A stretch of 64,000 nt of DNA from Agelas oroides (taxonomy: Eukaryota; Porifera; Demospongiae; Agelasida; Agelasidae). The stretch is taken from positions 26,303,316 to 26,367,315 of the forward strand of contig OX422183.1 of NCBI GenBank assembly GCA_949130485.1. Direction: 5' to 3'. The position numbers were made by a program, and so were the translations under genes. Of the stretch, positions 45,357 to 58,618 are shown piece by piece (positions within the stretch are counted from its first letter, which is position 1; every line of letters starts with the position of its first letter). The notes beneath the pieces are model-generated. The model was not told the DNA's origin. It ran no database searches and worked only from the letters and a program-made list of their open reading frames with translations.

Positions 45357-48300
45357 GTAGAGCCATGGTAGGGTGTAGTAGAGTCAAGTATAACCAAGTA
45401 GAGCCATGGTAGAGTGTAGTAGAGTCATGTACAGTAAAGTAGAGTCATGTACAGTAAAGTAGAGGCATGGTAGAATGTAGTAGAGCGAAGTAGAGCAAAG
45501 TAGCGCCATGGTAGACTGTAGTAGACTGAAGGAGAGCCACAAAGAGCCATGGTATAGAGTGTAATAGAGTCAAATAGAGTCACGTAGAGCCTTTGTAGAA
45601 TGTAGTAGACCCGGGTAGAGTGTAGTAAAGCCAAGTAGAGCCAAGTTCAGTGATGATGGAGTGTAGTAAAGCCGAGTAGAGCCAAGTAAAGCCATGGTAG
45701 CATGTTGTAGAGCCATGGTAGAGTGTGGTAGAGCCAAGTAGAGCCATTGTAGAGTGGTGTAGGGTCTAGTAGAGACAATTAGAGCAGTGGTACAGCGTAG
45801 TAGAGTCAAGTAGAGCCAAGTATAGCCATGCTATAGTGTAGTAGAGGCAAGTAGAGGCAAGTACAGCCATGGTAGAATGCAGTAGAGCCATGGTAGTGTG
45901 TAGTAGAGGCAATTAGAGCCAAGCAGAGCCATGGTAGAGTGTAGTAGAGTCAACCAGAGTCAAGTAGAGCCGTGGTACGGTGTAGTACTGTCATGTAGAG
46001 TTAAATAGAGCAATGGTTGGATGTAGTAGAGACATGTAGAGTCAAGTAGAGCCATGGTAGAATGTGGTAGAACCATGGTAGAGTGTAGGAGAGTCAGGTA
46101 GATCCAAGTAGAGCCATGGTAGAGTGTAGTTGAAACATGTAGAGATCAGTATAGAGCTATGCTGAAATGTAGAAGAGCAATGATAGAGTGTAGTAGAGCC
46201 AGGTAGAGCCATGGTAGAATGTAGGCAAGTAGTAGAGTCAAGTAGAGGCACGTAGAGCCATGGTAGGGTCAAATAGAGGCAAGTGGAGCCGTGGTAGGGT
46301 GTAGTAGAGTCAAGTAGAGTCAAGAAGAGCAATGGTAGGATGTAGTACAGTGATGTAGAGTCAAGTAGAGCTATGGTAGAATGTAGTAGAGCCATGGTAG
46401 AGTGCAGTAGAACAAAGTAGAGCCATGGTAGAATGTGGTAGAGCCATGTGGAGCCAAGTATGAGTCATGGTAGAGTGTAGTAGAGTCACGTAGAGCCAAG
46501 TAGAGCCATTGTAGAGTGCAGTAGGGTCAAGTAGAGACAATTGGAATCATGGTACAGCGTAGTAGAGTCAAGTAGAGCCAAGTACAGCCATGGTAGAGTG
46601 TAGTAGAGGTAAGTAGAGTCACCTAGAGGCATGGTAGAATGCAGTAGAGCCATGGTAGAGTGTACTAGAAGCAGGTAGTCCCTTTGTAGAGTGTAGTAGA
46701 GTCAAGTGGAGACAAGTACAGCCATGGTATAGTGTAGTAGAGACAAGTAGAGGCAAGAAGTAGAGCCATGGTAGAGTGTAGTAGAACCAAGTAGACCCAT
46801 GGTAGAGTGTAGTATAGCTAAGTTGAGCGATGGTAGAGTGTACTAAAGCTGAGTAGAGCCAAGAAGAGCCATTTTAGGGTGAAGTAGAGCCATGGTAGAG
46901 TGTAGCAGAGTGAAGTGAAGTGAATTGTAGTGTGCAGTGGGTCAAGTAGAGCCAATTATAGACATGGTAGAGTGTAGTAGATTCAAGTAGAGCCAGGTAG
47001 AGCCATGGTAGAGTGTAGTAGAGTCAAGTAAAGTCAACTAGAGGCATGATAGAATGTGGTAGGGTCATGTAGAGCAAGTACAGCCGTGGTAGAATGCAGT
47101 AGAACCATGTCAGAGTGTACTAGAACCAAGTAGTCCCTTTGTAGAGTGTAGTAGAGTCAAGTGAAGCCAAGTAGAGCCATGGTATAGTGTAGTAGAGGAA
47201 CGTATAGAGGAAGTAGAGCCATGGTAGTGTGTAGTAGAACCAAGTAGACCCATTGTAGAGTGTAGTAGAGTCAGGTGGAGCCAAGTTGAGACATGGTATA
47301 GTGTGGTAGAGGCATGTTGAGGCAAGTACATGGTAGAATGTACTACAGCCTCAGTAGTGTGTAGTAGAGCCAATTAGAGCCAAGTAGAGCCATGGTAGAG
47401 TGTAGTAGAGTCAACCAGTCAAATAGAGCCATGGTATGGTGTAGTACAGTCAAGTAGAGTTAAATAGAGCAATGGTTGGATGTAGTAGAGGCATGTGGAG
47501 TCAAGTAGAGCCATGGTAGAATGTGGTAGAGCCATGGTAGAGTATAGGAGAGACAGGTAGATCCAAGTAGACCCATGGTAGGGTGTAGTTGAGACATGTA
47601 GAGATACGTATAGAGCCATGCTAGAATGTAGAAGAGCAATGATAGTGTAGTAGAGCCATGGTAGAGTGTAGTTGAGTCAAATAGAGCCAAGTAGAGCCGT
47701 GGTAGGGTGTAGTAGAGTCATGTTGAGTCAAGTAGAGCCATGGTAGAATGTACTAGAGCCAAGTAGAGTCATGTAGAGCCATGATAGGGAGTAGTAGAGT
47801 CACGTAGAGCCATGGTAGGGTGTAGTAGAGTCAAGTAGAGTTATAGTTGAATGCAGTAGAGCCATGGTAGAGTGTAGTAGCACCAAGTAGAGTCAAATGG
47901 AGCCATGGTAGAGTGTAGTAGAACCAAAGAGAACCATGGTTGAATGTGGTAGAGTCATGTGGAGCCAAGTAGAGTCATGATAGAGTGTAGTTGAGCCATG
48001 GTAGTGTGCAGTAGGGTCAAGTAGAGCCAATTAGAGGCATGGTAGACTGTGGTAAAGTCATGTAGAGTCAGGTAGAGCCATGGTAGAATGTATAGTAGAG
48101 CCATAGTAGAGTGTAGAACCACGTAGACCCATTGTATAGAGTGTAGTAGAGTCAAGTGGAGCCAAGTAGAGCCATGGTAGAGTGTAGTAGAGCCAAGTAG
48201 GGCAAAGTAGACCCATGGTAGAGTGTGGTAGAGCCACGTAGAGCTAAAAAGAGACATGGTGGAGTGTAGTAGAGTCAAGTAGAGTCAAGTAGAGCCATAG

Positions 48301-49448
48301 TAGGATGTGGTAGAGTGAAGTAGAGCCAAGTACAGCAGAGCCATGTTAGAGTGTAGTAGAGTCAAGTAAAGCAAAGTAGATCCATGGTAGAGTGTAGTGG
48401 AGTCAGGTAGAGTCAAGTAGAGCCATGGTAGAATGTAGTAGGGTCATGTAGAGTCAAGTACAGTCTTGGTGGAATGTAGTAGAGCCATGGTAGACTGTAG
48501 TCGAGCCAAGTAGAGCCAAGTAGACCCATCGTATAGGGTGTAGTAGAGTCGAGTAGAGTCAAGAAGAGCAATGGTAGGATGTACTAGAGTGATGTAGAGT
48601 CACGTAGAGCCATGGTAGAATGTAGTAGAGCCATGGTACCATGTTGTAGAGTCATGGTAGAGTGTTGTAGAGTGAAGTGGAGTCAAGTAGAGTCATGGTA
48701 GGATGTAGTAGAGCCAAGGTGGAGTGTAGTAGAACCAAGGAGAGCCAAGTAGAGCCACCGTAGAGTGTAGTAGAGTCAAGTAGAGCCGAGTATAGCCATG
48801 GTAGAATGTAGTAGAGTCCAGCAGAGTCAAGTAGAGCCATGGTAGAATGTAGTAGAGTCCAGCAGAGTCAAGTAGAGCCATGGAAGAATGTAGTAGAGCC
48901 ATAGTAGAGTCATGCTAGAGCCAAGTAGAGCCATGTTAGAGTGTAGTAGAGTCAAGTAGAGCCATGGTACGGTGTAGTAGAGTCAAGTAGACTCAAATAG
49001 AGCGATGGTAGGATATACTACAGGCATGTAGAGTCAAGTAGAGCCATGGTACAATGTTGTAGAGCCATGGTAGAGTGTAGGAGAGCCAAGTAGAGCCAAG
49101 TAGTGAGCCATGGTAGGATGTGGTTGAGTCATGTGGAGCAATGGTTGGATGTAGTAGAGGCAGCCATGGTAGAATGTAGTAGAGCCATGGTAGAGTGCAG
49201 TAGAACCAGGTAGAACCATGGTAGAATGTAGTGGAATCATGTGGAGTCAAGTAGAGTCATGGTAGAGTGTAGTAGAGTCAAGTAGAGCCACGAAGAGCCA
49301 TGGTAGGGTGTATAATAGAGTCAAGCAGATTCAAGTAGAGCCATAGTAGAAAGGAGCAGAGTCATGTAGAGTCAAGTAGAACTTTTGTAGAATGTAGTAG
49401 AGCCATGGTAGAGTGTAGTATATCTATAGAATCCAGTAGAGCCAAGTA
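45357..49448 (-). repeat. CTCTAC satellite, inverted block S1
   Basis: About 4.1 kb of the second satellite, read here as GTAGAGCCATGG and so on, which is the complement of CTCTACTTGA, CTCTACTACA and CTCTACCATGG. Elementary units are 10 or 11 bp. Stop-free stretches of 60-120 codons translate to Tyr/Leu/His/Ser/Thr repeats and are not genes. No other feature was seen inside. Confidence 0.95.
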
Positions 49449-50338
49449 GAGACAGGAACACGGCGAAATAGACAGGGACAGAGGGTACAGGGATAGGGAA
49501 AAGGAACAGGGACAGCGACATAAGGACAGGGACAGGGATAGAGTAAACAGGGACGGAGGGACAATTGACAGATGTAGGGAAAGGGACAGAGGGACAGTGA
49601 CAGAGCGAGAGAGGGACAGGAAAGAATGACAGCGAAAGGGATAGGAACAGAGACAAGGCAGATAGACATGGACTGAAGGACAGGGACTGTAACAGACAGA
49701 CAGGGACAGGAACAGGGACAGAGGGACAGAAACAGGGATGTACGGAAAGGGACATGGAAAGGGGGTAAAAGACAGGGACAGTGACTCAGACAGGAACAGA
49801 ATGACAAGAATAAGGAAAGAGGGACAGGAACAGGGACTGAGACAGGGACAGAGGGACAGGGACAGAGGGACGGGGACAGGAATGGGGGACGGGAAGAGAG
49901 GGACAGAAATGGTGCTGCAGGGATAAAAACAGGAGCAGAAGGACACAGTTGAGGGCAGAGGGATAGTGACAAAGAAACAAGGTACAGGTACGAGATCAGA
50001 GACAGACCCGGGACAGAGGAAGATGGACAGGGACAGGTACCGGGGCAGGGGGACAAGGACAGACATAGGGACAGGGACAGATGGATTAGAACAGGGAAAG
50101 GGACAGAGGAATCGGGCCAGGGGGCTGGGATAGTGACAGGAACAGGGACAGGGGAACAGGGATAGTGACAGGGACATTGACAGGGACATAGGTACAGGAA
50201 CAGAGGGACGGGGACAGGGACAAATGGAAGGAGACAGGGACAGAGGGACAGGGATAGGGACAGGGACAGGGACAGACGGACAAAGTGAAACACACAGAAT
50301 CAGAAGAACACGGAATGGATAGGGGGACAACAACAGAG
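49449..50338 (-). repeat. Inverted short hexamer array (unit D)
   Basis: About 0.9 kb of the hexamer satellite in the opposite orientation to arrays A-C (+ strand reads GGGACA). It corresponds to the first part of an array, as judged by the order of words from the head outward, and ends abruptly against CTCTAC satellite at about 49449. Confidence 0.9.
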
Positions 50339-50771
50339 GCAGTTGTGTGTCAAGTGGGAGGGGGGGGCACCAACACCAGCTGGCACATCTATGTTCATTA
50401 GGTGAAAATTTCCACACATGCATAAAGTGTCAAGTTAAAACATAATGTAATATGGGAATGAGACATTCATGGCTTGAATAGGTGGGGCATTTATGGCTCA
50501 AATGGGTTGGGCAGTTACGGCAAAGTGAGTTATTGTTTTCTGGTAGATATGATTCAAAAACACTGGTCATCAGGATGAAACCTTGAAACCATCAGACAAC
50601 ATGAACCATCATGTAACATGAGATGCCATGTGACATGAGACACAATGGGACAACACTGCCTTTGTTGGTTACACAATCACCTTGATATCTTACCGACTGT
50701 TCATTTCAGAGCAATCTGCAAGTGCACCCTGTACCTGATAGATGATGAGACACCATTGGAAACCAGAAGAC
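50339..50771 (-). repeat. Inverted macrosatellite head fragment (unit D)
   Basis: The reverse complement of the unit head from the CCCCCAC boundary motif (an expanded G run on + near 50360) through two or three 24-bp minisatellite units to CTTCTGGTTTCC, where homology to 200-225 of the window ends and the CTCTAC satellite begins. Only one of the two 181-bp boundary copies is present. Confidence 0.9.
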
Positions 50772-52960
50772 TTGGCTCAACATCACTCTACTACATCCTA
50801 CCATTGCTCTTCTTTATTCTACTTGACTCTACTACACTCTAGCATGGTTCTACTTGGCTCTACTTGGTTCTACTATACTCTACAATGGCTCTAATACATT
50901 CTACCAAGTCTCTACTCAACTCTACTTGACTCTACTACATTCTACTATGGCTCTACTTGACTCTACTTGACTGTACTACATTCTACTGTAGTTCAACTTG
51001 GTTCTATTCGGCGTTATTACACTTTACCATCACTCAACTTGGCTCTACTTGTGTTGACTACACCCTATCATGGCTCTACTACATTCTACAATGGCTCTAC
51101 TTGGCTCTGCTACATTCTACCATGGCTCTAATTGATTCTACCTGACTCTACTACACTTTACCATGGCTCTACTTGGTTCTACTGGACTCTGCTACACTCT
51201 ACCATGGCTCTATTACATTCTACCATGACTCCACTTGACTCTACTTTATTCTACTACACTCTACCATGACTCTACTTGGCTCTACATGACTCTACCACAT
51301 TCTACCATGGTTCTACTTGGTTCTACTACACTCTGCCATGGCTCTACTACATTCTACTGCACTCTAACATGGCTTGACTCTGCTCTATATGACTCTGCTA
51401 CACATTACCTTGGCACTACTTGGCTCTACTTGGCTGTACTCCACTCTATCATTGCTCTTCTACATTCTACCATGGCTCTACTTGGTTCTACTTGACTCTA
51501 CTACACTCTGCTATGGCTCAACTTGGCTCTACTCGGCTTTACTACACTCTACCATCGCTCAACTTGGCTCTACTTGGCTTTCCTACACCCTACCACGGCT
51601 CTACTACATTCTACCATGGCTCTACTTGGCTTCAGTTGATTCTACTACACTCTAGCTACCATAGCTCTATTTGACTCAACATCACACTACTACATCCTAC
51701 CATTGCTCTTCTTTACTCTACCTGACTCTACTACACCCTACCATGGCTTTACCTGGCTCTACGTGACTCTACTACACTCTACCATGGTTGTACTTGGCTC
51801 TACTTGACTGTACTACATTCTACTGTGGCTCAACTTGGCTCTACATGACTCTGCCACATTCGACCATGGTTCTACTTGGTTGTACTACACTCTGCCATGG
51901 CTCTACTACATTCTACTGCACTCTACCATGGCTCGAGTCTGCTCTATACGACTCTACTACACATTACCACGGCATTACGTGGCTCTACTTGGCTCTACTC
52001 CACTCTATCGTTGCTCTTCCACATTCTACCACAGCTCTATTTGATTCTACATGACTCCACTACACTCTACCATGGCTCTACTTGGCTCTACTGGACTCTA
52101 CTGCAGTCTACCATGGCTCTACTCTGCTCTATATGACTCTACTACACATTACCATGGCACTACTTGGCTCTACATGGCTCTACTACACTCTATCGTTGCT
52201 CTTCTACATTCTACCATGGCTCTACTTTCCTCTACATGACTCAACTACACTCTACCATGGCTCTACCATATTCTACAATGACTCTACCTGACTCTACATG
52301 TATCTACTACATTCTACCATTGCTCTATTTGACTCTATTTGAATCTACTACAACATAGCATGCCTCTACTTGGCTCTACTACACTCTTCCATGGCTCTAC
52401 TACATTCTACCATGGGTCTACTTGACTCCACATGACTTTACTACATTCCACCATGGATCTACTTGATTGTACGTGACTCTACTACACTCTACCATGGCTC
52501 TACTTAACTCCAGTACACTCTATGATGGCTCTACTTGGCTGTACTTGGCTCTATACTACACCCTACCATGCCTCTACTACATCCTACCATATATGGCTCT
52601 ACTTCACTGCATATCACTCTACTACATTATACCATTGCTCTTCTTGACTCTACGTGACTCTACTACACCCTACCATGGCTCTACTTGGCTCTACTTGACT
52701 CTACTACACTGTAGTACGGAACTACTTGGTTCTAGTACACTCTACCATGGGTCTGCTGCATTCTACCATGGCTGTATTTGACTCTACATGACACTACCAC
52801 ATTCTACCATGCTTCTAGTTGACTCTACTTGATTCTACTACAATCTACCATGGCTCTACTTGGCTCTACTTGTCTCTACTACGCTCTACCATGGCTCTAA
52901 TTGGCTCTACTTGACCCTACTGCACTCTATACTTGGCTTTACTACATTCTACCACACTCT
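50772..52960 (+). repeat. CTCTAC satellite, block S2 (+ orientation)
   Basis: About 2.2 kb of CTCTACTTGG/CTCTACTACA/CTCTACCATGG units. It contains longer phrases, such as CGGCGTTATTACAC near 51012 and TGACTCTGCTCTATATGACT near 51370, that recur inverted in block S4. Confidence 0.95.
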
Positions 52961-53195
52961 TAAAAATAAGGAGTTCCTGGAACTCCTCTTATCGACAATT
53001 AACTCCATCATAGTGACTAACACCTTGGGGAGTTCAATTTACTCCTTGATAAGAGTTACTCCTACTAGCTACATGGTATGTGTTACCTATTTTAGTAATA
53101 TACTTACTAAAGACTGAAAACAAACATCAGATTATGAATGCGCACACCAAATGAAACGGTTTGATATCAGGGATGAAATTGTTAGTCATATGCAG
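52961..53195. mobile_element. 235-bp unclassified insertion
   Basis: An AT-rich, non-satellite segment interrupting the satellite. GGAGTTC-CTG-GAACTCC (52970-52986) is a perfect short hairpin, and AACTCC/GGAGTT words recur to about 53070. No terminal repeats or target duplication could be fixed. It is probably a short nonautonomous element or filler. Confidence 0.4.
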
Positions 53196-54708
53196 GGCTC
53201 TACTTGACTGTACTTGACTCTACTACACTCTACCATGGCTCTACTTGGCTCTACTTGACTCCAGTACATTCTACAATGGCTCTATCTGGCTCTACTTGGC
53301 TCTACTGCACTCCACCATGGCTCTACCACATTCTACCATGGCTCTACGTAACTGTACATGCCTCTACTATACATTCTACCATTGCTCTATTTGACTCTAC
53401 TCGACTCTACTACATCGTACCATGGCTCTACCTGACTGTACTACACCCTACCATGGCTCTACTTGACTCTACTACACACTACCATGGCTCTTCTTGGCTC
53501 TACTTGGCTCTACTACACTCTACCATGGGTCTTCTACATTCTACCATGGCTCTATATACTACATTCTACCATGGCTCTACTTGACACCACATGACTCTAC
53601 TATATTCCACCATGGCTCTATGTGAGGCACATGACTCTACTACATTCTGCCATGGCTCTACTTGACTGTACTCCACTCTACTACATTCTACCATTGCTCT
53701 TCTTCACTCTATGTGTCTCTACTACACCCTACCATGGGATCTACTTGACTCTACTATACACTCTACCATAGCTCTACTTGGTTCTACTTGGCTCTACTAC
53801 ACCCTGCTATGGCTCTACTACATTCTGCTATGATTCCACTTGACTCTACTTGGTTCTACTACACTCTACCATGGCTCTACTATGTTCTACCATGGCTCTA
53901 CTTGACTCTCCATCACTCTACTGCATCCTACCATTGCTCTTCTTGACTCTACTTGACTCTACTACACCCTACCATGGCTCTACTTGGCTCTACTTGACTC
54001 TACTACACTCTATCATGGCTCTACATGACTCTACTTGGCTCTACTACACCCTACCATGGCTCTACTTGGCTCTACAAGACTCTACTACACCCTACAATGG
54101 ATCTACTTGGTTCTTCTTGACTCTACTACAATCTACCATGGCTCTACTACATTCTACCATGACTCCACCAGACACTACTTGACTCTACTATACACTCTAC
54201 CATGACTCTACTTGGCTCCAGATGAGTCTACCACATTCTACCATGGTTCTACCTGGCTCTACTGCACTCTAGCATGGCTGTACTACATTCCACCATGGCT
54301 CTACTTGACTCTACATCACTGTACTACATCCTACCATTGCTTTCCTTCACTCTACTTGACTCTACTACACCCTACCATGGCTCTACTTGGCTCTACTTGA
54401 CTCTACTACACTCTGTCATGGCTCTACATGACTCTACTTGACACTACTACACCCTACCATGGCTTTACTTGGCTCTACTTAAGACTCCACAACACTCTAC
54501 CATGTATCTACTTGGTTCTTCTTGACTCCACTACAATCTACCATGGCTCTACTACATTCTACCATGACTCCATCAGACTCTACTTTACTCTACTATACAC
54601 TCTACCATGACTCTACGTGGCTCCACATGACTCTACCACATTCTACCATCACTTTCCTTCACTCTACTTGACACTACTACACCCCACCATGGCTCTACTT
54701 GGCTCTAT
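53196..54708 (+). repeat. CTCTAC satellite, block S3 (+ orientation)
   Basis: Contains a higher-order block (about 53850-54270) with the order CCATCACTCTACTGCATC ... ACAATGGATCTACTTGG ... CATTCTACCATGACTCC. It recurs in S3 itself (about 54300-54700), S5 (56216-56600) and S7. Confidence 0.95.
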
Positions 54709-54714
54709 ATAGAG
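54703..54714. other. Orientation switch point S3/S4 (CTCTATATAGAG)
   Basis: A perfect 12-bp palindrome marks the exact place where + oriented CTCTAC units become - oriented GTAGAG units. Confidence 0.7.
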
Positions 54715-56212
54715 TGCAGTAGAATGTAGTAGAGCCATGGCAGAGTGTAGTACAACAAAGTAGAACCATGGTCGAATGTGGTAGAGTCATGTAGAGCCAA
54801 GTAGAGTCATGGTAGAGTGTAGTAGGGTAAAGTAGAGTCAAGTGGAGTCATGGTAGAATGTAGTAGAGCCATAGTAGAGTGTAGCAGAGTCAAGTAGAAC
54901 CAAGTAGAGTCATGGTAGAGTGTAGTAGAGTCATGTAGAATCAATTAGAGCCATGGTAGAATGTTGCAGAGCCATGGTAGGATGTACTAGAGCAAAGTAG
55001 AGCCATGGTAGAGTGTAGTAGAATCAACTGGAGCCAAGTAGAGCCATTGTAGAATGTAGTAGAGCCGTGATAGGGTGTAGTCAACCCAAGTAGAGCCAAG
55101 TTGAGTGATTGTAAACTGTAGTAACGCCGAATAGAGCCAAGTTGAGCCACAGTAGAATGTAGTACAGTCAAGTAGAGCCAAGTAGAACCATGGTAGAGTG
55201 TAGTAGAGTCACGTAGAGCCAGGTAGAGCCATGGTAGGGTGTAGTAGAGTCAGGTAAAGTAAAGAAGAGCAATGGTAGGATGTAGTAGTGTGATGTTGAG
55301 TCAAGTAGAGCCATGGTAGAGTGTAGTAGAATCAACTGGAGCCAGGTAGAACCATGGTAGAATTGAGTGATGGTAGAGTGTAGTAAAGCCGAGTAGAGTC
55401 AAGTAGAACCAAGTAGAGCCATGGTTGGGTAGGGTGTAGCACAGCCATCGTAGAGTGTACTAGAGCCAAGTAGAGCCATGGTAGAGTGCAGTAGGATAAA
55501 GTAGAGCCAATTAGAGCAATGGTAGAGTGTAGTAGAGGCTAAGAAGAGCAATGATAGAGTGTAGTCCAATCAAGTAGAGTCAACTAGAGGCATGGTAGAA
55601 TGTGGCAAAGTCATGTAGAATCAAGTAGAGCCACGGTAGAGTGTAGAAGAACCAAGTAGACCCATTGTATAGAGTGTAGTGGAGTCAAGTGGAGCCAAGT
55701 AGAGCCATGGTAGAGTGTAGTAGAGGCAAGTAGAGTCAAGCAGAGCCATGTTAGAGTGTAGTTGAGTCGTGTAGAGGAAAGTAGAGCCAAGGTAGAATGT
55801 AGAAGAGCAACGATAGAGTGTAGTAGAGCCATGTACAGCCAAGTAGTGCCATGGTAATGTGTAGTAGAGTCATATAGAGCAGAGTAGAGCCATGTTAGAC
55901 TGCAGTAGAGTCCAGCAGAGCCAAGTAGAGCCAAGTAGAGCCAAGTAGAGCCAAGTAGAGCCACGGTAGAGTGAAGTAGAGTCAAGTATAGCCACGTAGA
56001 ACCATGGTAGAGTGTAGTAGAGTAAAGTAGAGTCAAGTGGAGTCAGGGTAGAATGTAGTAGAGCCATGGTAGAGTGTAGCAGAGTCAAGTAGAACCAAGT
56101 AGAGCCGTGGTAGGATGTAGAAGAGCAATGATAGAGTGGAGTAGAGCCAAGTAGAGCCACGTACTGCCGTGGTAATGTGTAGTAGAGTCATATAGAGCAG
56201 AGTCGAGCCATG
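54709..56212 (-). repeat. CTCTAC satellite, inverted block S4
   Basis: About 1.5 kb in the inverted orientation. Read on the - strand it is recognisably a copy of parts of S2: AACGCCGAATAG near 55115 matches the CGGCGTTATTACAC phrase, and CATATAGAGCAGAGTCGAGCC near 56190 (shortened here to its first 20 bases in meaning) matches the CTGCTCTATATGACT phrase. It is best explained as an inverted duplication. Confidence 0.9.
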
Positions 56213-57424
56213 TACACTCTACCATGGCTCTACTTGACTCTCCATCACTCTACTGCATCATACCATTGCTCTTCTTGACTCTACGTGACTCTACTACACC
56301 CTACCATGGCTCTACTTGACCCTACTGCACTCTATCATGGCTCTACATGACTCTACTTGGCTCTACTACATTCTACCATGGCTCTACTTGACTCTACAAG
56401 ACTCTACTACACCCTACAATGGATCTACTTGGTTCTACTTGACTCTACTGCACTCTACCATGGCTCTACTACATTCTACCATGACTCCACCTGACTCTAC
56501 TTGACTCTACTACACTCTACCATGACTCTACTTGGCTCCACATGACTCTTCCACATTCTGCCATGGTTCTACTTGGTTCTACTACACTCTACCATGGCTC
56601 TACTTGACTCTACGTCAATCTACTACATCCCACCATTGCTCTCCTTGACTCTGCTTGTCTCTACTACACCCTACTATGGCTCTACTTGGCTCTACTTGGC
56701 TCTACTTGGCTCTACTACACTCTACCATGGCTCTACTATACATTCTACCAAAGCTCAACTTGGCTCTACATGACTCTACTACTTTCTACCATGGCTCTAC
56801 ATGACTCTACTTGAATCTACTACAATCTACCATTGCTCTAGTTGGCTCCACATTCTACCATGGTTCTCCTTGGTTCTACTACACTCTACCACACTCTGTC
56901 GTGACTCTACTTAGCTCCACATGACTCTAACACATTCCACCATGGTTCTACTTGGTTCTACTACACTCTACCATGGCTCTACTACATTCTACCATGGCTC
57001 TACTTGACTCTCCATTACTCTACTGCATCATACCATTGCTGTTCTTGACTCTACGTGACTCTACTACACCCTACCATGACTCTTCTTGACTCTATACTTG
57101 ACTCTACTAAACCTTACCATGGCTCTACTTGGCTCTACTACATTCTTCCATGGCTCTGCTTGGTTCTACTTCAGTCTACCATGGCTCTACTACATTCTAC
57201 CATGGCTATACTTGACTCTACATCACTCTGCTGCATCGCACCATTGCTCTTCTTGACTCTACTTGACTCTACTACACCCTACCATGGCTCTACTTGGCTC
57301 TACTTGGCTCTACTACACTCTATCATTGCTCTTCATCCTACCATGGCTCTATCCTCACCTCTACATGTCTCAACTACACTCTACCATGGCTCTCTATTTG
57401 GATCTACCTGACTCTACTACACTC
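56213..57424 (+). repeat. CTCTAC satellite, block S5 (+ orientation)
   Basis: Returns to + orientation at about 56212 in GAGCCATGTACACTCTACC. It carries the same higher-order phrase order as 53850-54270. Confidence 0.95.
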
Positions 57425-57569
57425 TGAAGAACGTGCAGGCCTGTTTAAGTGTCAGGAAAGATCTAAAAGCAGTTTTCACCATTGTGAAGGTCCTGTGAGG
57501 CTCGTTCAAACCTGTTCATTTGCGGGAAAGACCTGATAAAGCAGTTTTATCCGCCATGGAGGTGCTACC
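57425..57569. mobile_element. 145-bp insertion with two 62-bp half units
   Basis: Two diverged tandem copies of a roughly 62-bp unit. CCTGTTTAAGTGTCAGGAAA ... AAAGCAGTTTTCACC is followed by CCTGTTCATTTGCGGGAAAG ... AAAGCAGTTTTATCC. It interrupts the CTCTAC satellite, and no target duplication is evident. Confidence 0.5.
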
Positions 57570-58041
57570 ACGGCTCTATACATGGATCTACTTGGCTCTC
57601 CTTCACTCTACCATGGCTCTACCACATTATACCATGGCTCTATTGACTCTACATGCCTCTACTACATCCTACCATTGCTCTATTTGACTCTACTTGACTG
57701 TACTACACCGTACTATGGCTCTACTTGGCTCTAGTTGACTCTACTATGGTCTACCATGGCTCCACTTGGCTCTATGTGGCTCTACTACACTCTACCATGG
57801 CTCTACTACATTCTACCAAAGCTCTACTTGACTCTACATGACTCTACTACTATATACCACTCTACTACTATAGTCCACCTGACTCTACTTGACTCTGCTA
57901 CACTCTACCATGACTCTACTTGGCTCCACATGACTCTACCACATTCTACCATGGTTCTACTTGGTTCTACTACACTCTACCATGGCTCTACCACATTATA
58001 CCATGGCTCTATATTGACTCTACATGCCTCTACTACATCCT
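57570..58041 (+). repeat. CTCTAC satellite, block S6 (+ orientation)
   Basis: Part of a longer repeat. 57660-57830 and 59365-59530 share the same uncommon phrase order (GTACTATGGCTCTACTTGG, GGTCTACCATGGCTCCAC, CATTCTACCAAAGCTC). The two sides of the 58042 element are thus copies of one satellite block. Confidence 0.95.
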
Positions 58042-58106
58042 AAGCAGTAAATAAAATTTTTCCAACCCCCTCCTACTGTCCTCATCAATACTGCAGCGCC
58101 GCAGTA

Positions 58107-58540
58107 TGACGTCACTTTTCAAAATACTGCACTATACTACTCGCTCCCGCACCCTGAGATTCGCACTTCGGTCCAGGGAGATCTATACCGAGGAACCGAT
58201 TACATCCCCGGAGATACTGTCAGAGCCCCCCCAGACGCAGGAGACAGCAGCAACAGCATACAAGAGACACCGAACAGCCAATTCAGGCTGGTACTCTCAG
58301 TAACCCCGTGCATGCCCCGTATAAGTAGTATAGAATCTGTTAACCATAGCCCTTCCCCCTTACTGTTTAGCCCCACACCCACTGCAAGCCCAGCCCATTC
58401 CCCTACCCTTGATTCCCCCCAGGACCAGCCACCTCCCCCTCCACTTAGCCACAACAGTCTAACCTCTTCCCATAACACTAGCCCCCAGCATGAAGAATCC
58501 CTATCTGGATCTATTGAACTATTCAGCCCCACCCCAGCAT
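58107..58540 (+). pseudogene. Frameshifted copy of the proline-rich element ORF
   Basis: Starts with the equivalent ATG at 58107 (MTSLFKILHYTTRSR) and carries the same ITSPEILSEPPQTQ segment. A small indel just after it moves the frame into an early stop near 58303. The original frame resumes around 58312 (ISSIESVNHSPSP) and reaches a new stop near 58540, where SPTPSI of the intact copy becomes SPTPA and a stop. The downstream basic region is further split by the nested transposon. Confidence 0.6.
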
Positions 58541-58618
58541 AATCCAGAACAAGTGGCCATCACCCCCCCCTCTCCCTCAACGATCCCCATGCATTAGGAG
58601 AAGACAGAATTTACACAA

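Noticed and set aside
54703..54714. TATA-box promoter in CTCTATATAGAG
   Set aside because: It is exactly the junction of two oppositely oriented satellite units, so the palindrome is sufficiently explained by the inversion.
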